Shown: positions 18,524 to 28,061 of the stretch, one piece after another | Position numbering within the stretch: the first letter of the stretch is position 1 | Layout: each line of letters starts with the position of its first letter | From: an uncultured Clostridia bacterium | Lineage (GTDB): Bacteria; Bacillota; Clostridia; Lachnospirales; Cellulosilyticaceae | Reading direction: 5' to 3' | DNA: 64,000 bases | Assembly: GCA_937981575.1 (NCBI GenBank) | Contig: CALJNR010000054.1 | Span: 34,741-98,740 of the forward strand | Made by a program: the position numbers and the translations under genes | Notes under the pieces: generated by a model | Told to the model about the DNA's origin: nothing | Seen by the model: the letters and a program-made list of their open reading frames with translations, nothing else | Database searches by the model: none

Positions 18524-19660
18524 CTATCCCCCGAAAAATTTCGGTTTAGTGTAATTCTTATAATATGCCTTGTAATTTTGTCGAAACTCTATAGGAGGCA
18601 CGCCTACATATTTCTTGAAAATCTTACTGAAATATTCAACATCTTTATATCCCAGCTTGTTACCTACTTCATAGGTTTTGAGTTCTCCATCTGCAAGTAG
18701 TTTTTTTGCCTTTTCCATTTTTACTCTTGTAAGATATTCTACGAGCGGAATGCCAGCTCTTTGCTTAAAAGTTTCACTGATATACGTTTTGTTCAAAAAA
18801 AGTTTCTCTGCAATAGTCTTAAGTGAAAGATCCTCATCTGGACTTTCTAAAACGCACTCAGACACTTGGCTTACAATATGTGTTCCCCTTTGCCCACATT
18901 GGAGCAGATTAATGAGCACACATATTTCCTCTATCCTGCTGTTAAAAACTGCTTTCATCTCATTTAAGTCCTTACATTCAGCAAAAGATATATCTTCAAA
19001 AAAGTCCCTTTCTGTAAACTGTGTCAGCCACTTTTTATGCTGAAATAATATTTTTGAGGTCTCATTTAATACATTTTTTAATACGCTCTCAACTTTCAAT
19101 AAGTTATAGCCTAAGTTAGCACCTGTAATATCTATCATACGCATAGCAACTTCAAGGCATCTTATATTTCCCTCTTCAATAAGTTCAATCATTTGATGAG
19201 CATCTGCTTTTGGGAAAAATATTTCTACCTGCTCTACAAGGTTTTGCTCAAGGTTTCTCAACCTGTCTTGCTGTATGTTTTTTTCAGCAATAAATGTCTT
19301 TACCCTTTTTAGAAGACTTAGAACCTCCTCTTTGTCTACAGGTTTAGTCATATAATCAAAAGCCCCTAAAACAAGGCCCTGTCTCGCATATGTAAAATCT
19401 GTATAATCGCTTAGCAGAACCACACATGGACATAAATGATTCTCCACGATTTTTTTCAGCAGTTCGAGTCCATCCACTTTCGGCATTTTGATATCCGTTA
19501 TCACAAGATCTACTGAAGTATTTTTAAGTACCTCTAATGCTGCTTGTCCATTTGTGGCTTCAGCCGATAGGATAAAACCTGTTTTCTCCCCCCAGATTTT
19601 AAGTCTTTTTAGTTCTCTGCGAATAATATCCATATCATCTACGATAAGTACCTTCAGCAT
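18524..19660 (-). CDS. Response regulator with AraC-type DNA-binding domain
   Basis: A 378-residue YesN-like regulator. The receiver domain begins MLKVLIVDD, with the phospho-acceptor aspartate in LVITDIKMPKVDG and the switch lysine in DYMTKPVD. A poorly conserved linker (about 125-265) precedes a C-terminal AraC domain (LSLKTIAEKLFLNKTYISETFKQRAG and GYKDVEYFSKIFKKYVGVPPIEFR). I use the ATG at 19660, which has AAGGAG 8 nt upstream; a longer in-frame TTG start would overlap the kinase gene. It is encoded 29 nt after the upstream histidine kinase, its evident partner. Its targets are unknown. Confidence 0.9.
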   Translation of the reverse strand: MLKVLIVDDMDIIRRELKRLKIWGEKTGFILSAEATNGQAALEVLKNTSVDLVITDIKMPKVDGLELLKKIVENHLCPCVVLLSDYTDFTYARQGLVLGAFDYMTKPVDKEEVLSLLKRVKTFIAEKNIQQDRLRNLEQNLVEQVEIFFPKADAHQMIELIEEGNIRCLEVAMRMIDITGANLGYNLLKVESVLKNVLNETSKILFQHKKWLTQFTERDFFEDISFAECKDLNEMKAVFNSRIEEICVLINLLQCGQRGTHIVSQVSECVLESPDEDLSLKTIAEKLFLNKTYISETFKQRAGIPLVEYLTRVKMEKAKKLLADGELKTYEVGNKLGYKDVEYFSKIFKKYVGVPPIEFRQNYKAYYKNYTKPKFFGG

Positions 19661-19689
19661 CTCTTCCACTCCTTTTCTTACATCCTTTT

Positions 19690-22056
19690 TCACCAAGAAA
19701 ATGGTAATGTGAAATACACAGCTGCTCCAGCATTAACTTCACCAGTTATCCATGTTCTGCCTCCATGCTTTTGAATAATTTTCTTTATCGTAACAAGACC
19801 GATTCCTGTCCCTTCAAACTCCTCACTGGTATGTAGTCTCTGAAAAATCCCAAATAATTTATCTGAGTATTCCATATCAAAGCCAACGCCGTTATCCTTT
19901 ACATAGAATATATATTCTTGTTCTGAAATTGTGCTGCCTATAGTGATAAGCGCCTGTTCCCTGTCCTTTGTAAATTTAACCGCATTAGATAATACGTTGT
20001 AAATAACCTGTTTCAATAATATTTTATCTGCATAAACACGAGGCAACCCTGTTTCAATGACAAATCTTATGTCTCTCTCTGGAGCAGCAAGTTTAATCTC
20101 ATTGGCAGCTGAAGCAAATATTTCCTCAATATTTATCTCCTCTTTATACAAAGCTGCTCTGGCAGTAGTAGAATACTGCAGGAGCTTATTGATCATCTCA
20201 ATCATATCTTTACAGATGCTTCTGATGTTTTGCAGAATATCTGATGCTTCTCCCCCCAGCTTCTCCCCTAGATCCTCAAACATGATTCTGCTGTATCCAT
20301 CAACTGCACGAAGCGGAGACTTCAAATCATGAGATACAGTGTAGGCAAAGGCCTCAAGTTCGCCGATAGCTTGCTGAAGCTCGTATGTCCGCTCCGCAAC
20401 ACGCATCTCAAGCTCTTCATTCAGCGTTTTGATTTCTTTAATAGCCATTTTGTATTCTGAAATATTATCAAAGACAACCCCTACTTCTTGATCAGAGGCT
20501 TTGAACACATTTACCAGGTAATAGATATCTACTTCTGAGTAATACGTCTCAAAGCGCTCTGTAATTCCTGTCCGCAGCACATTTTGATAAATGCTCAGTT
20601 CTTGATTGGGATACCCAAAGACATCTCTCCATGTTTTTCCAATAATATCATTTGTTTTTATTTTTGTTTGGTTTTCAAAACCTGGATTTGCATTGATAAA
20701 TCGTATGTCTACAAGCTTATTATCCTCATTAAATATAGGTTCAAAAATAAAAAACCCATTCAGCATTTTTTCAAACAAAAGAGCATATTGTTTTTCACTC
20801 GATTTCAGACTTTGCTGCACTGTGACAAGTTCTGTATACTGCTGTTTTAATTTATTATCTGAATCTGTTAAGGCTTTGTAGATTTTGGTTAATCTATCAT
20901 GATTTTGCTGCAGTTTCTGTTTCATTCTGCTAATCCTTTTTATATAAAAAATAAGGATAACTATAAAAACAATCAGCAGACTAAAAATAATAATTGTAGT
21001 ATTTACAAGCGATCGATACGTCTCAAAAAACGAAAAAGGTTTATTAAACATTTCACACTCATGGGGAATAGCATCCTGTGGAACTTTGAATCTCATAAGT
21101 TCATTATAATCAAAAACATATCGTGTCGTTTGCGCCTTCCTTATTGGTATGCTTTCAATCTTCTCTCCCTGCAGAATGCTCAAGGCTATTTCTCCAGCCT
21201 CTTCTCCCTGCAGCCTTCCGCTTAGCATACTCCCTCCAATGGCACCATGCCCCATCCCAAAATCATACAGGTGGTAGACAGGAACGCTGCTGTTTTGGCT
21301 TATCAGTTCACAAAAGTCTTCAAATCCTGCTACTTTTCCATCTGCATCTACGTAATAAGTGGTAATAAGAATAATACTGTCTTTTGGAGCTTGCTGAGCT
21401 TCCTTTACGGCCTCCTCAAGGCTTTTATCATTTAAAGTTGTAATTTTAATATTTGGATTGATCTTCCTAGCAGCCTGAATAGTCATTTCTCCCGTTGATA
21501 ATCCACTTTCAGTATTATCAAAAACTATATATATTTCTTTGATATCAGGATTTATCTTAAGCGCTGCTTTTAAAGTTTTATCAGGGTCTACCTTCTCAAT
21601 GACGCCTGTCACACCACTTTGTCCTTGGAGCATCTGTTCGGCTCCCTTTTCATTTACCCCACAAAACACAATAGGCGCATTAGAAAAAATGATCTCCCGA
21701 TTCTTAAGTACAAAATCAAGTGCTGCATCATCTGTAGTCATAATCAAATCTATTTTATATTGAGCATATTTATAATTTAAATAGGCATAAAGATTATCTA
21801 AGTTTTCTCTGGTTGGGTAATGCTTCCAATCCATATATTCAACAGCAATCTTATATCTATTTCCGCTGCCGTTTAGCGCATTCATTATCCCTTCTGTCTG
21901 CTGATCTGTCCATGAAAGCCCTTTATGATAAGAATTCAAAACAAGTATATTTTTAGGGGCTTGATATGCATAAGTATCTTTCATTCCATAAAGAAAGACC
22001 AGTATTACAAGCATTGCTATTCCCCATCTGCAGTAAACTACTTTATCTTTTATCAT
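19690..22056 (-). CDS. Sensor histidine kinase with fused ABC-type substrate-binding domain
   Basis: A 788-residue kinase. After a signal/membrane segment comes an extracytoplasmic domain (about 40-325) resembling ABC substrate-binding proteins of the PF04392 type (KNILVLNSYHKGLSWTDQQTEGI, GVNEKGAEQ, TTYYVDADG). A second membrane segment lies at about 355-375, then a PAS domain, a HisKA dimerisation helix with the phospho-histidine in VSHDLKSPLRAVDGYSR, and a HATPase domain (NVLSNAVKFT, DNGVGFDM, GTGIGLVTIKKI). The ATG at 22056 has AGGGGG upstream; the in-frame ATG at 22083 has no ribosome binding site. It is paired with the response regulator downstream. The ligand is unknown. Confidence 0.88.
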   Translation of the reverse strand: MIKDKVVYCRWGIAMLVILVFLYGMKDTYAYQAPKNILVLNSYHKGLSWTDQQTEGIMNALNGSGNRYKIAVEYMDWKHYPTRENLDNLYAYLNYKYAQYKIDLIMTTDDAALDFVLKNREIIFSNAPIVFCGVNEKGAEQMLQGQSGVTGVIEKVDPDKTLKAALKINPDIKEIYIVFDNTESGLSTGEMTIQAARKINPNIKITTLNDKSLEEAVKEAQQAPKDSIILITTYYVDADGKVAGFEDFCELISQNSSVPVYHLYDFGMGHGAIGGSMLSGRLQGEEAGEIALSILQGEKIESIPIRKAQTTRYVFDYNELMRFKVPQDAIPHECEMFNKPFSFFETYRSLVNTTIIIFSLLIVFIVILIFYIKRISRMKQKLQQNHDRLTKIYKALTDSDNKLKQQYTELVTVQQSLKSSEKQYALLFEKMLNGFFIFEPIFNEDNKLVDIRFINANPGFENQTKIKTNDIIGKTWRDVFGYPNQELSIYQNVLRTGITERFETYYSEVDIYYLVNVFKASDQEVGVVFDNISEYKMAIKEIKTLNEELEMRVAERTYELQQAIGELEAFAYTVSHDLKSPLRAVDGYSRIMFEDLGEKLGGEASDILQNIRSICKDMIEMINKLLQYSTTARAALYKEEINIEEIFASAANEIKLAAPERDIRFVIETGLPRVYADKILLKQVIYNVLSNAVKFTKDREQALITIGSTISEQEYIFYVKDNGVGFDMEYSDKLFGIFQRLHTSEEFEGTGIGLVTIKKIIQKHGGRTWITGEVNAGAAVYFTLPFSW

Positions 22057-22406
22057 CAAATTCCCCCTAAAGATAATTCCCATTACAATATCATTATCAC
22101 TCTTTTTCCCTCCATTTACAGTCTTATTATTTGATCAACTTATTTATGGCATTTATTATTACTTCTCACTCATATTGTATCATTAATACTCAATGCTATT
22201 TATTGTATTATAGTACAAAAATGTGCATATCATCAACAAATACACAAACAATATTTAAAATAGTAGGTTGAACTTCTATACTTTTCGACATATACCACCT
22301 GCTTGTAAAGACACTAAGAATTTCGTCTTGCATCTATCGATTTTTTTATCTTTCTATTACCCTGCCGGCTATCACTAATGCTTGACCACTTGCTTTTTAT
22401 ACATGC

Positions 22407-22442
22407 AAAAATCCCCCTTATGTTTCGAAACATAAGGAGGAT
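22407..22442 (-). terminator. Intrinsic terminator of the glycyl radical enzyme operon
   Basis: Read on the minus strand, the stem ATCCTCCTTATGTTTC / GAAACATAAGGGGGAT (one mismatch) is followed by TTTTT. It lies about 60 bp beyond the last dehydrogenase gene. The remaining sequence between 22057 and 22406 is AT-rich; I see no gene in it. Confidence 0.82.
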
Positions 22443-22502
22443 TAATCATCTTATTAACTAGCCTGGATGGCTATAATCCAAACTGTATTTTATACTTCAA
22501 TA

Positions 22503-23558
22503 TCAGCAGTTACAAAATACAATTTTATTAAAGTTCAGTTCTCTATTTTTAAGTTTTTGAAAGACATCTGCCGCTTCTTCAAGATTAAACCTATGGGTAA
22601 TAAGTGGTTTGACTTTAAGCTGACCTGAACTAATAAAATCCATTGTAGCTCTCCACTCAACACCTGGGAAAGGTGCTGAATAGCTATTCCATGAACCTAC
22701 CAGCTCCAGTTCTCCTCTTATAATTCTTTCAAAGCTTTTTGGTGGGAAAACAACATCTTTATGGGCTGTACCTAAAAGAAGGATTCTGCCGAGGTTTTTA
22801 GTAGCTCTTAAGCTTTGTTCCTGAGTAATATTAGACCCTGCAGTTTCTATTGTAACATCGGCACCTTTTCCGCCTGTTACCTTTTTAATCGCCTCAATCG
22901 GATCTTCTTTCATCGAGTTAACAGTAATATCTGCTCCAAGCTTTTGGGCTTCACTTAATTTTTCATCCACGATATCTACTGCAACAACTTTAGTAGCCCC
23001 CATTATTTTTGAAAACTGTACGGCAATTTGTCCAATAGGCCCACATCCTAAAACCACAACCGTTTCTCCAGGATTAATTTTTACCTTTCGCATACCATGA
23101 AGTGTAACAGCCGCTGGCTCTACAACAGCTCCTTCTTCAAAAGATACATTGGAAGGCATTTTTAATACATTAACCTGCGGTGCTACAACATATTCTGCAA
23201 AGGCCCCATCTCTCCTTGAACCGATAAAATCATAGTCTTCACATTGTCCATAGTTTCCACTTGCACAAGAATCACATTTCATGCATGGAAGCATAGGCGC
23301 CACAACTACTTTATCTCCAATTTTCAGGTCTTTAACCTCTTCTCCTTTAGCTTCAATAATACCGCAGAACTCATGTCCTGGTATTGTCGGAAACTTATAA
23401 GTTCCTGTATGAAGCACTCTGTCTAAATCCGATCCACAAATTCCGGCGGCTTTAATATTAACGAGCACTTCATTTTTATTTGTAATTTTAGGTTTGCTGA
23501 CAGTTTCTATTCTTAAATCACCTGGTGCATGAAGCACAGCTGCTTTCATATTTGACAT
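22503..23558 (-). CDS. Zinc alcohol dehydrogenase, GatD-like
   Basis: A 351-residue medium-chain dehydrogenase that oxidises or reduces a sugar alcohol or sugar phosphate with NAD(P). The catalytic zinc site is visible as GICGSDLDR and GHEFCG. Structural zinc ligands lie in CMKCDSCASGNYGQC, and the Rossmann motif is VVLGCGPIGQIAV. The segment GSWNSYSAPFPGVEW resembles galactitol-1-phosphate 5-dehydrogenase (GatD) rather than sorbitol dehydrogenase. It is the last gene of the ten-gene operon beginning at 34729. Substrate assignment to galactitol-1-phosphate is only by resemblance. Confidence 0.88.
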   Translation of the reverse strand: MSNMKAAVLHAPGDLRIETVSKPKITNKNEVLVNIKAAGICGSDLDRVLHTGTYKFPTIPGHEFCGIIEAKGEEVKDLKIGDKVVVAPMLPCMKCDSCASGNYGQCEDYDFIGSRRDGAFAEYVVAPQVNVLKMPSNVSFEEGAVVEPAAVTLHGMRKVKINPGETVVVLGCGPIGQIAVQFSKIMGATKVVAVDIVDEKLSEAQKLGADITVNSMKEDPIEAIKKVTGGKGADVTIETAGSNITQEQSLRATKNLGRILLLGTAHKDVVFPPKSFERIIRGELELVGSWNSYSAPFPGVEWRATMDFISSGQLKVKPLITHRFNLEEAADVFQKLKNRELNFNKIVFCNC

Positions 23559-23580
23559 TTTGTTTCCCCTCCAAAGTTCA

Positions 23581-24633
23581 TTAATTTCCGCTTACAATAA
23601 CAGCTTTTAAGCCTGCTCCGCTTGCTGCATAAGCAAACGCTTCTTTAGCCTGATCAATATTAAATCTTCCAGTCACAATAGGTTTAAGATCCATTCTATC
23701 TGATGCTGCAATTTCAATTGAACTTATCACATGCTGAAGGCTTGAGCCTGTTGTTCCTACCACCTTTAGTTCTTTATAATGCACAAGATTTGTATTAAGC
23801 GTTACAAACTCTTTCCCCTTCGGCATACCACCAAAGAGACTAATTCTGCCATGCACTGCTGCTATTTCTAAAGCCAGCTGCTGAATGGCTGGTACGCTGT
23901 TGGCGGTGATGACAATATCTGCGCCAAGTCCACTAGTTTCTTCGAGTACTCTTGTTTTAAGGTCTTCATTGGATGAATTAATAAGCACATCTGCAACACC
24001 GAGTGCTCTGACCTCTTCAAGTCTGCTGTCAACAATATCAACCATCATTACTTTCGTTGCTCCAGCAATTTTATTGATCATAGCATGCAGGACACCAATA
24101 GGCCCAGCTCCAATGATTACAACACTTTCACCTGGTTTTGTATCCACTGCCTGGTAGCTGTTATAGCAGCAAGACAGTGGTTCACATAACGCTGCTTCTT
24201 CATAAGATAAGCTGGCAGGAATGTTGATGACATTACCCATTTGGATTGCATGAGCCGGCACCTTCATATACTCAGCAAAACCGCCATTCCAGCTGATTCC
24301 AAAAGCTTCATAGTCTGAGCATAGCTGATTAAAACCTTGTTTGCACATTTTGCAGTGTCCGCATCCAACATTTGGGGGTACAACTACTCTTTGTCCTACC
24401 TTATACCCTTGAACATTCGCCCCAATTTCAGCTATTTCTCCAGCTATTTCATGACCAAGTATTCTTTGCTCGCCTTCTGGTATTTTGAAATGTCCATATT
24501 TATATATACGAATATCCGTACCACATACAGCACATGCCTTTACTTTGATAAGCATTTCATCCGCATCAATTGCAGGTTTTGCTATTTCTTCAACTCTTAT
24601 ATCTTCAACACCATAATATACTGCAGCTTTCAT
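23581..24633 (-). CDS. Zinc-dependent alcohol dehydrogenase
   Basis: A 350-residue medium-chain dehydrogenase. Motifs are AVCGTDIRIYKYG, GHEIAGEI, the structural zinc knuckle CGHCKMCKQGFNQLC, and VVIIGAGPIGVLHAM. AGGAGG precedes the ATG. It belongs to the sorbitol/threonine dehydrogenase branch; the exact substrate is not readable from sequence. It lies between the glycyl radical enzyme and the GatD-like enzyme. It could therefore act on the same polyol-derived intermediates, for example reducing the carbonyl product of a radical dehydration or oxidising its precursor. Confidence 0.87.
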   Translation of the reverse strand: MKAAVYYGVEDIRVEEIAKPAIDADEMLIKVKACAVCGTDIRIYKYGHFKIPEGEQRILGHEIAGEIAEIGANVQGYKVGQRVVVPPNVGCGHCKMCKQGFNQLCSDYEAFGISWNGGFAEYMKVPAHAIQMGNVINIPASLSYEEAALCEPLSCCYNSYQAVDTKPGESVVIIGAGPIGVLHAMINKIAGATKVMMVDIVDSRLEEVRALGVADVLINSSNEDLKTRVLEETSGLGADIVITANSVPAIQQLALEIAAVHGRISLFGGMPKGKEFVTLNTNLVHYKELKVVGTTGSSLQHVISSIEIAASDRMDLKPIVTGRFNIDQAKEAFAYAASGAGLKAVIVSGN

Positions 24634-24698
24634 GATCTTCCTCCTTGAATTCTTATTATAAGTAACATTCTAAACTAAAGTTTAACGTACCTTTTCTA

Positions 24699-27038
24699 TT
24701 AATGCTGCTCAGTACGGTTAATGACCTCATCCTGAGCCTTTTTGCCCATTTGTACAAAATATGCACTATATCCTGTAACTCTGATACAGAGATTCTTATA
24801 TTTTTCTGGCTTTTGCTGTGCTTCTAGGAGATCCTCTTTGCTGACAACATTAAGCTGAATCTGAAGTCCGCCATCTTCAAAAAATGTTCTAAAAGCAGCC
24901 TTTAAAATTTCTAGACCCTTGTCCCCTTTTACCGCTGATGGATGAATTCTTATGTTAAGCGGTCCGCCAGTAATACGATTAAATGGTATTTTAGCAACTG
25001 AATTCAAAAGGGCAGTTAAGCCATTTTGATCGGCTCCAGTGCTTGGTGACTGGTTTTCACTGATCCCATCACCAGTCTTTCTGCCATCCGGCGTTGATGT
25101 AAGTATTCTTCCCATCGATGTAAAATCTCTGTCTGATGACAAGGTAGGCAGAAGCCAATAAGTATAGTCTTTTTGATTAACGTTTTCAACCTCATCACAG
25201 AAAATATCAACAACCTTTGCAGCGAAAGCATCTACCCAGTCGATGTCGTTCCCGAACTTATCTACTTTGTTTTTGAGCATTATTTGAAGTTCTGGATCAT
25301 CTTGATAGTTACTGTTAAGCTGACAAACGAGCGCTTCAAGTGTAATAGCACCATCCATAAAAACTTGCTTTTTAATAGCGGCTAAAGAATCAATCACTGT
25401 TGCGAGGCCGCTTCCTTGTACGATAATATGATGGTACTTTGTTCCCCCATCATTCCAAGTGATTTGATTTTCTATAGTCCCTTCCATAAAACAGTCTTCT
25501 ATTCTGATGCGTCCATTATTGCATTTCTTTTCCAGTGCGAAATCCTTCTCAAAGGCTTCTCTGTATTTTTCAAGCAGAAAACGCACTTGTGTTCTATAAG
25601 CCTCTAAAAGATCATCCAGACTCTTCATTTCCCTAACCGGCATCGACTCCACGCCGCTATACGGCTTAGACATAAGACCTATCATTCTGTCTTCTAAAGT
25701 ATATAAGAGTTCGTTACTATCTATATCATTCCCCAGATTTAGAGGATTTTTGCCTTCGTTAAGTGCCAAAACAAGTGGAAGTACAAGGTTGAACCATAGC
25801 TGACGAAGTCCGCTTTGTTTGCCTGAAATATGTGGGTCATTACAGCCGTAAAATCCATATTCATAGGCATCTTTTTCGTCTATTCCATATTTTTGAAGGG
25901 CCTCAATCATTGTCATGTCATTATAAATAACAATGGTAGCGTTGTCTCTCATTGCTTCACAAACCTTGTGCCAGAAAGCATCTTCAATACCATCATAGTA
26001 CCTTACTACAACGAATGGATTTCTAAGCTTAAGGTCATGTGCTGCTTCAATAAATAAATAGGAAAGTTCATTAACCCCAGGTTTCCCCCCTTCTAATAGG
26101 CCGCCGATCATGATGTAATTTGGATCGTCATAGGCTACTTCCAGGTTGTATAATACAGCTTCAAGCTCTTGAGACATATGATCAGTAGGCGCCATAATTT
26201 CATTATTTTTATAATAGAATTCTGTAATCAAATCCAAAGCTTCCTGCTTTGTAAGCTCACCTTTATCTATGTCTTTCTTATAAAAGGGGTATAAATACTG
26301 GTCCATTCTGCCATAGTCTAAAACACCACATCCTGCCACTTTCATAAAAATAAGCGTAATAAACCATAGAAGCTGAAGCGCTTCATGTAAATTCCTTGGA
26401 GCATGATAACTAATATGCTTACAAATATCTTCTAACCTTTTAAGTTCCTCTGCTCTTACTTTGTCGCTGCATTTTTCTGCTTCTTCTTTGACACAGTCCG
26501 CATATCTCAGAATGAATAAACTCATTGCATCATAGCAAAGTATTGCCCCTTCTAAAAATTCCTTTGCCTCTTTATTCTCTGTTCCTCTTAGGTTTTGCAG
26601 GTTATTTTCTGCCTTTTGCTTAAATCCTCCTAAGCCTTTTTCTAGCATTTCTTCCCAAAGTAATCCCAAATGTCCAAATGAATAAAACCAAGGCGCTCTT
26701 CTTTTAAGCCACCCATAAGAATAAAACCAAGAAATTTTTTGTTGTATTTCTTCTAAAGGAATCGTCCACCAGTCTTTTGTTAACGCTGCCCCTTTTTCAT
26801 ATTCATCCTCTGTTGGAATAACCTCTTTAACTGATCCGATTAACTTCTCTTCTGGCTGGATAAAAACTGAAACGCGTTTAAGAATATATTCAAGAGTTTT
26901 TCCATAACGCGGTGCATAGGAAAGATTTTCAAATAGTGGTTCACTTTCAATTAAATACTCTATACGCTCATAAAAGGTGAGTCTATAATCCTTGTCAAAC
27001 CACTCATTAACTTTATTTTTTATTGCCTTTGATGCCAT
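24699..27038 (-). CDS. Glycyl radical enzyme, probable dehydratase, GCND variant
   Basis: A 779-residue anaerobic radical enzyme. The C-terminal glycyl radical loop reads RVTGYSAYF with the radical glycine at residue 756. The tail QDEVINRT resembles glycerol/diol dehydratases rather than pyruvate formate-lyase. The thiyl cysteine is C399 in YGFYGCNDPH. Most eliminase-type relatives have GCVE, so the acidic residue two positions later is here D401, not Glu. The ATG at 27038 has GGGAGG 7 nt upstream. Its activase is encoded immediately upstream. The operon also encodes a YtfQ-like sugar importer, an FGGY kinase and two polyol-type dehydrogenases, so a sugar, polyol or sugar-phosphate substrate is likely. 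The reaction is not known. Confidence 0.93.
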   Translation of the reverse strand: MASKAIKNKVNEWFDKDYRLTFYERIEYLIESEPLFENLSYAPRYGKTLEYILKRVSVFIQPEEKLIGSVKEVIPTEDEYEKGAALTKDWWTIPLEEIQQKISWFYSYGWLKRRAPWFYSFGHLGLLWEEMLEKGLGGFKQKAENNLQNLRGTENKEAKEFLEGAILCYDAMSLFILRYADCVKEEAEKCSDKVRAEELKRLEDICKHISYHAPRNLHEALQLLWFITLIFMKVAGCGVLDYGRMDQYLYPFYKKDIDKGELTKQEALDLITEFYYKNNEIMAPTDHMSQELEAVLYNLEVAYDDPNYIMIGGLLEGGKPGVNELSYLFIEAAHDLKLRNPFVVVRYYDGIEDAFWHKVCEAMRDNATIVIYNDMTMIEALQKYGIDEKDAYEYGFYGCNDPHISGKQSGLRQLWFNLVLPLVLALNEGKNPLNLGNDIDSNELLYTLEDRMIGLMSKPYSGVESMPVREMKSLDDLLEAYRTQVRFLLEKYREAFEKDFALEKKCNNGRIRIEDCFMEGTIENQITWNDGGTKYHHIIVQGSGLATVIDSLAAIKKQVFMDGAITLEALVCQLNSNYQDDPELQIMLKNKVDKFGNDIDWVDAFAAKVVDIFCDEVENVNQKDYTYWLLPTLSSDRDFTSMGRILTSTPDGRKTGDGISENQSPSTGADQNGLTALLNSVAKIPFNRITGGPLNIRIHPSAVKGDKGLEILKAAFRTFFEDGGLQIQLNVVSKEDLLEAQQKPEKYKNLCIRVTGYSAYFVQMGKKAQDEVINRTEQH

Positions 27039-27071
27039 GATCAAACCTCCCTTTTGAATAAGCTGTCAGCG

Positions 27072-27968
27072 TTATACAACAATTGATTTTATATTCTTTT
27101 CAGTAAAACAATGATTTAAGTGAAACATATGTTCATGAGTCGGTGTTTCAAATACTGGGTTTTCTTTACCTATACATTTACCTTTTTCAATGCCGTAACT
27201 ATGGTACGGAAGAAGTTCTACCTGAAGCAGATTCTCAAATCCACTTAAAAATTCCGCTGTTTCTTTCATATTTTCTAAGGTATCATTGACACCGGTAATG
27301 ACTGGAATTCTTACAATAATATCAACGTCCAGTTTTGACAGCTTTTTTGCATTCTCTAAAATTTGTTTGTTGCTGACTCCTGTATAACGCTTATGCATCT
27401 CATCATTCATACATTTTGAGTCTAATAATACTAAGTCTACTACTTCAAATAAGTCTTGAATTTCTTCCCATTTCACATTAAATGCCGTATCAAGGGCATT
27501 GTGAATGCCGTGTGTTTTTGTTTTCTCAAAAACCTCTTTAACCCAGTCTTTTTGAAGAAGCGCTTCCCCTCCTGAAATGGTCAGGCCTCCACCTGAGTTT
27601 TTATAGTACTTTAAATCCTTAAGTGCAATGTCTGCTATGTGCTGCGAATCCATCTGTGTTCCAACAAGCTCGAGTGCGCCATATATACAAGCTTCTACAC
27701 ATTTGCCACAGCCATCACAATTTTTTCTGTCAAATGTTTTGATGCCATTTTCTGTGATTTGGTGCAGTGATTTTGGACAAGCTGAAATACATTTGCCGCA
27801 TAACGTACAATTTTGTTCATAAAAGATAACTTCGGGCCTCTTATTATTGGTTTCTGGGTTATGACACCACTGACAGCTTAGATTGCATCCCTTCACAAAA
27901 ACTGTGGTTCTTATTCCTGGTCCATCGTTTACTGAAAACCGCTGTACTCTGCTGATTAGTCCTAACAT
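27072..27968 (-). CDS. Glycyl radical enzyme activating enzyme (radical SAM)
   Basis: A 299-residue class II activase that installs the glycyl radical on the enzyme encoded 33 nt downstream. The radical SAM motif is CNLSCQWC. A two-cluster ferredoxin insert follows (CTLCGKCISACP and CDGCGKCVEAC), as in activases of dehydratase-type glycyl radical enzymes and unlike PflA. GGGLTISGGEAL is the SAM-binding GGE region. The start at 27968 is an ATG with GAGTGA 5 nt before it; an in-frame GTG three codons earlier is possible. Confidence 0.95.
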   Translation of the reverse strand: MLGLISRVQRFSVNDGPGIRTTVFVKGCNLSCQWCHNPETNNKRPEVIFYEQNCTLCGKCISACPKSLHQITENGIKTFDRKNCDGCGKCVEACIYGALELVGTQMDSQHIADIALKDLKYYKNSGGGLTISGGEALLQKDWVKEVFEKTKTHGIHNALDTAFNVKWEEIQDLFEVVDLVLLDSKCMNDEMHKRYTGVSNKQILENAKKLSKLDVDIIVRIPVITGVNDTLENMKETAEFLSGFENLLQVELLPYHSYGIEKGKCIGKENPVFETPTHEHMFHLNHCFTEKNIKSIVV

Positions 27969-28061
27969 AAAAATCACTCTTTCTTAACTAGCGCCCCGCT
28001 GCTCTTATTTTTACCCAATTTGTTTTTCTAATTAAAACGATTTTAATTTTAGAATTTTTCT

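Noticed and set aside
22287..22300. TGTCGAA heptamer resembling a Spo0A box
   Set aside because: A single 7-mer in AT-rich DNA about 230 bp from the nearest gene start is expected by chance.
22084..22400. Possible cyclic-di-GMP riboswitch in the long intergenic stretch near GGDEF/EAL and sensor genes
   Set aside because: The conserved core elements of the known c-di-GMP aptamer classes were not found on either strand.
24699..27038. Pyruvate formate-lyase as identity of the glycyl radical enzyme
   Set aside because: The tandem-cysteine active site of PFL is absent (GCND instead), the C-terminus resembles dehydratases, and the activase has the two-cluster insert.
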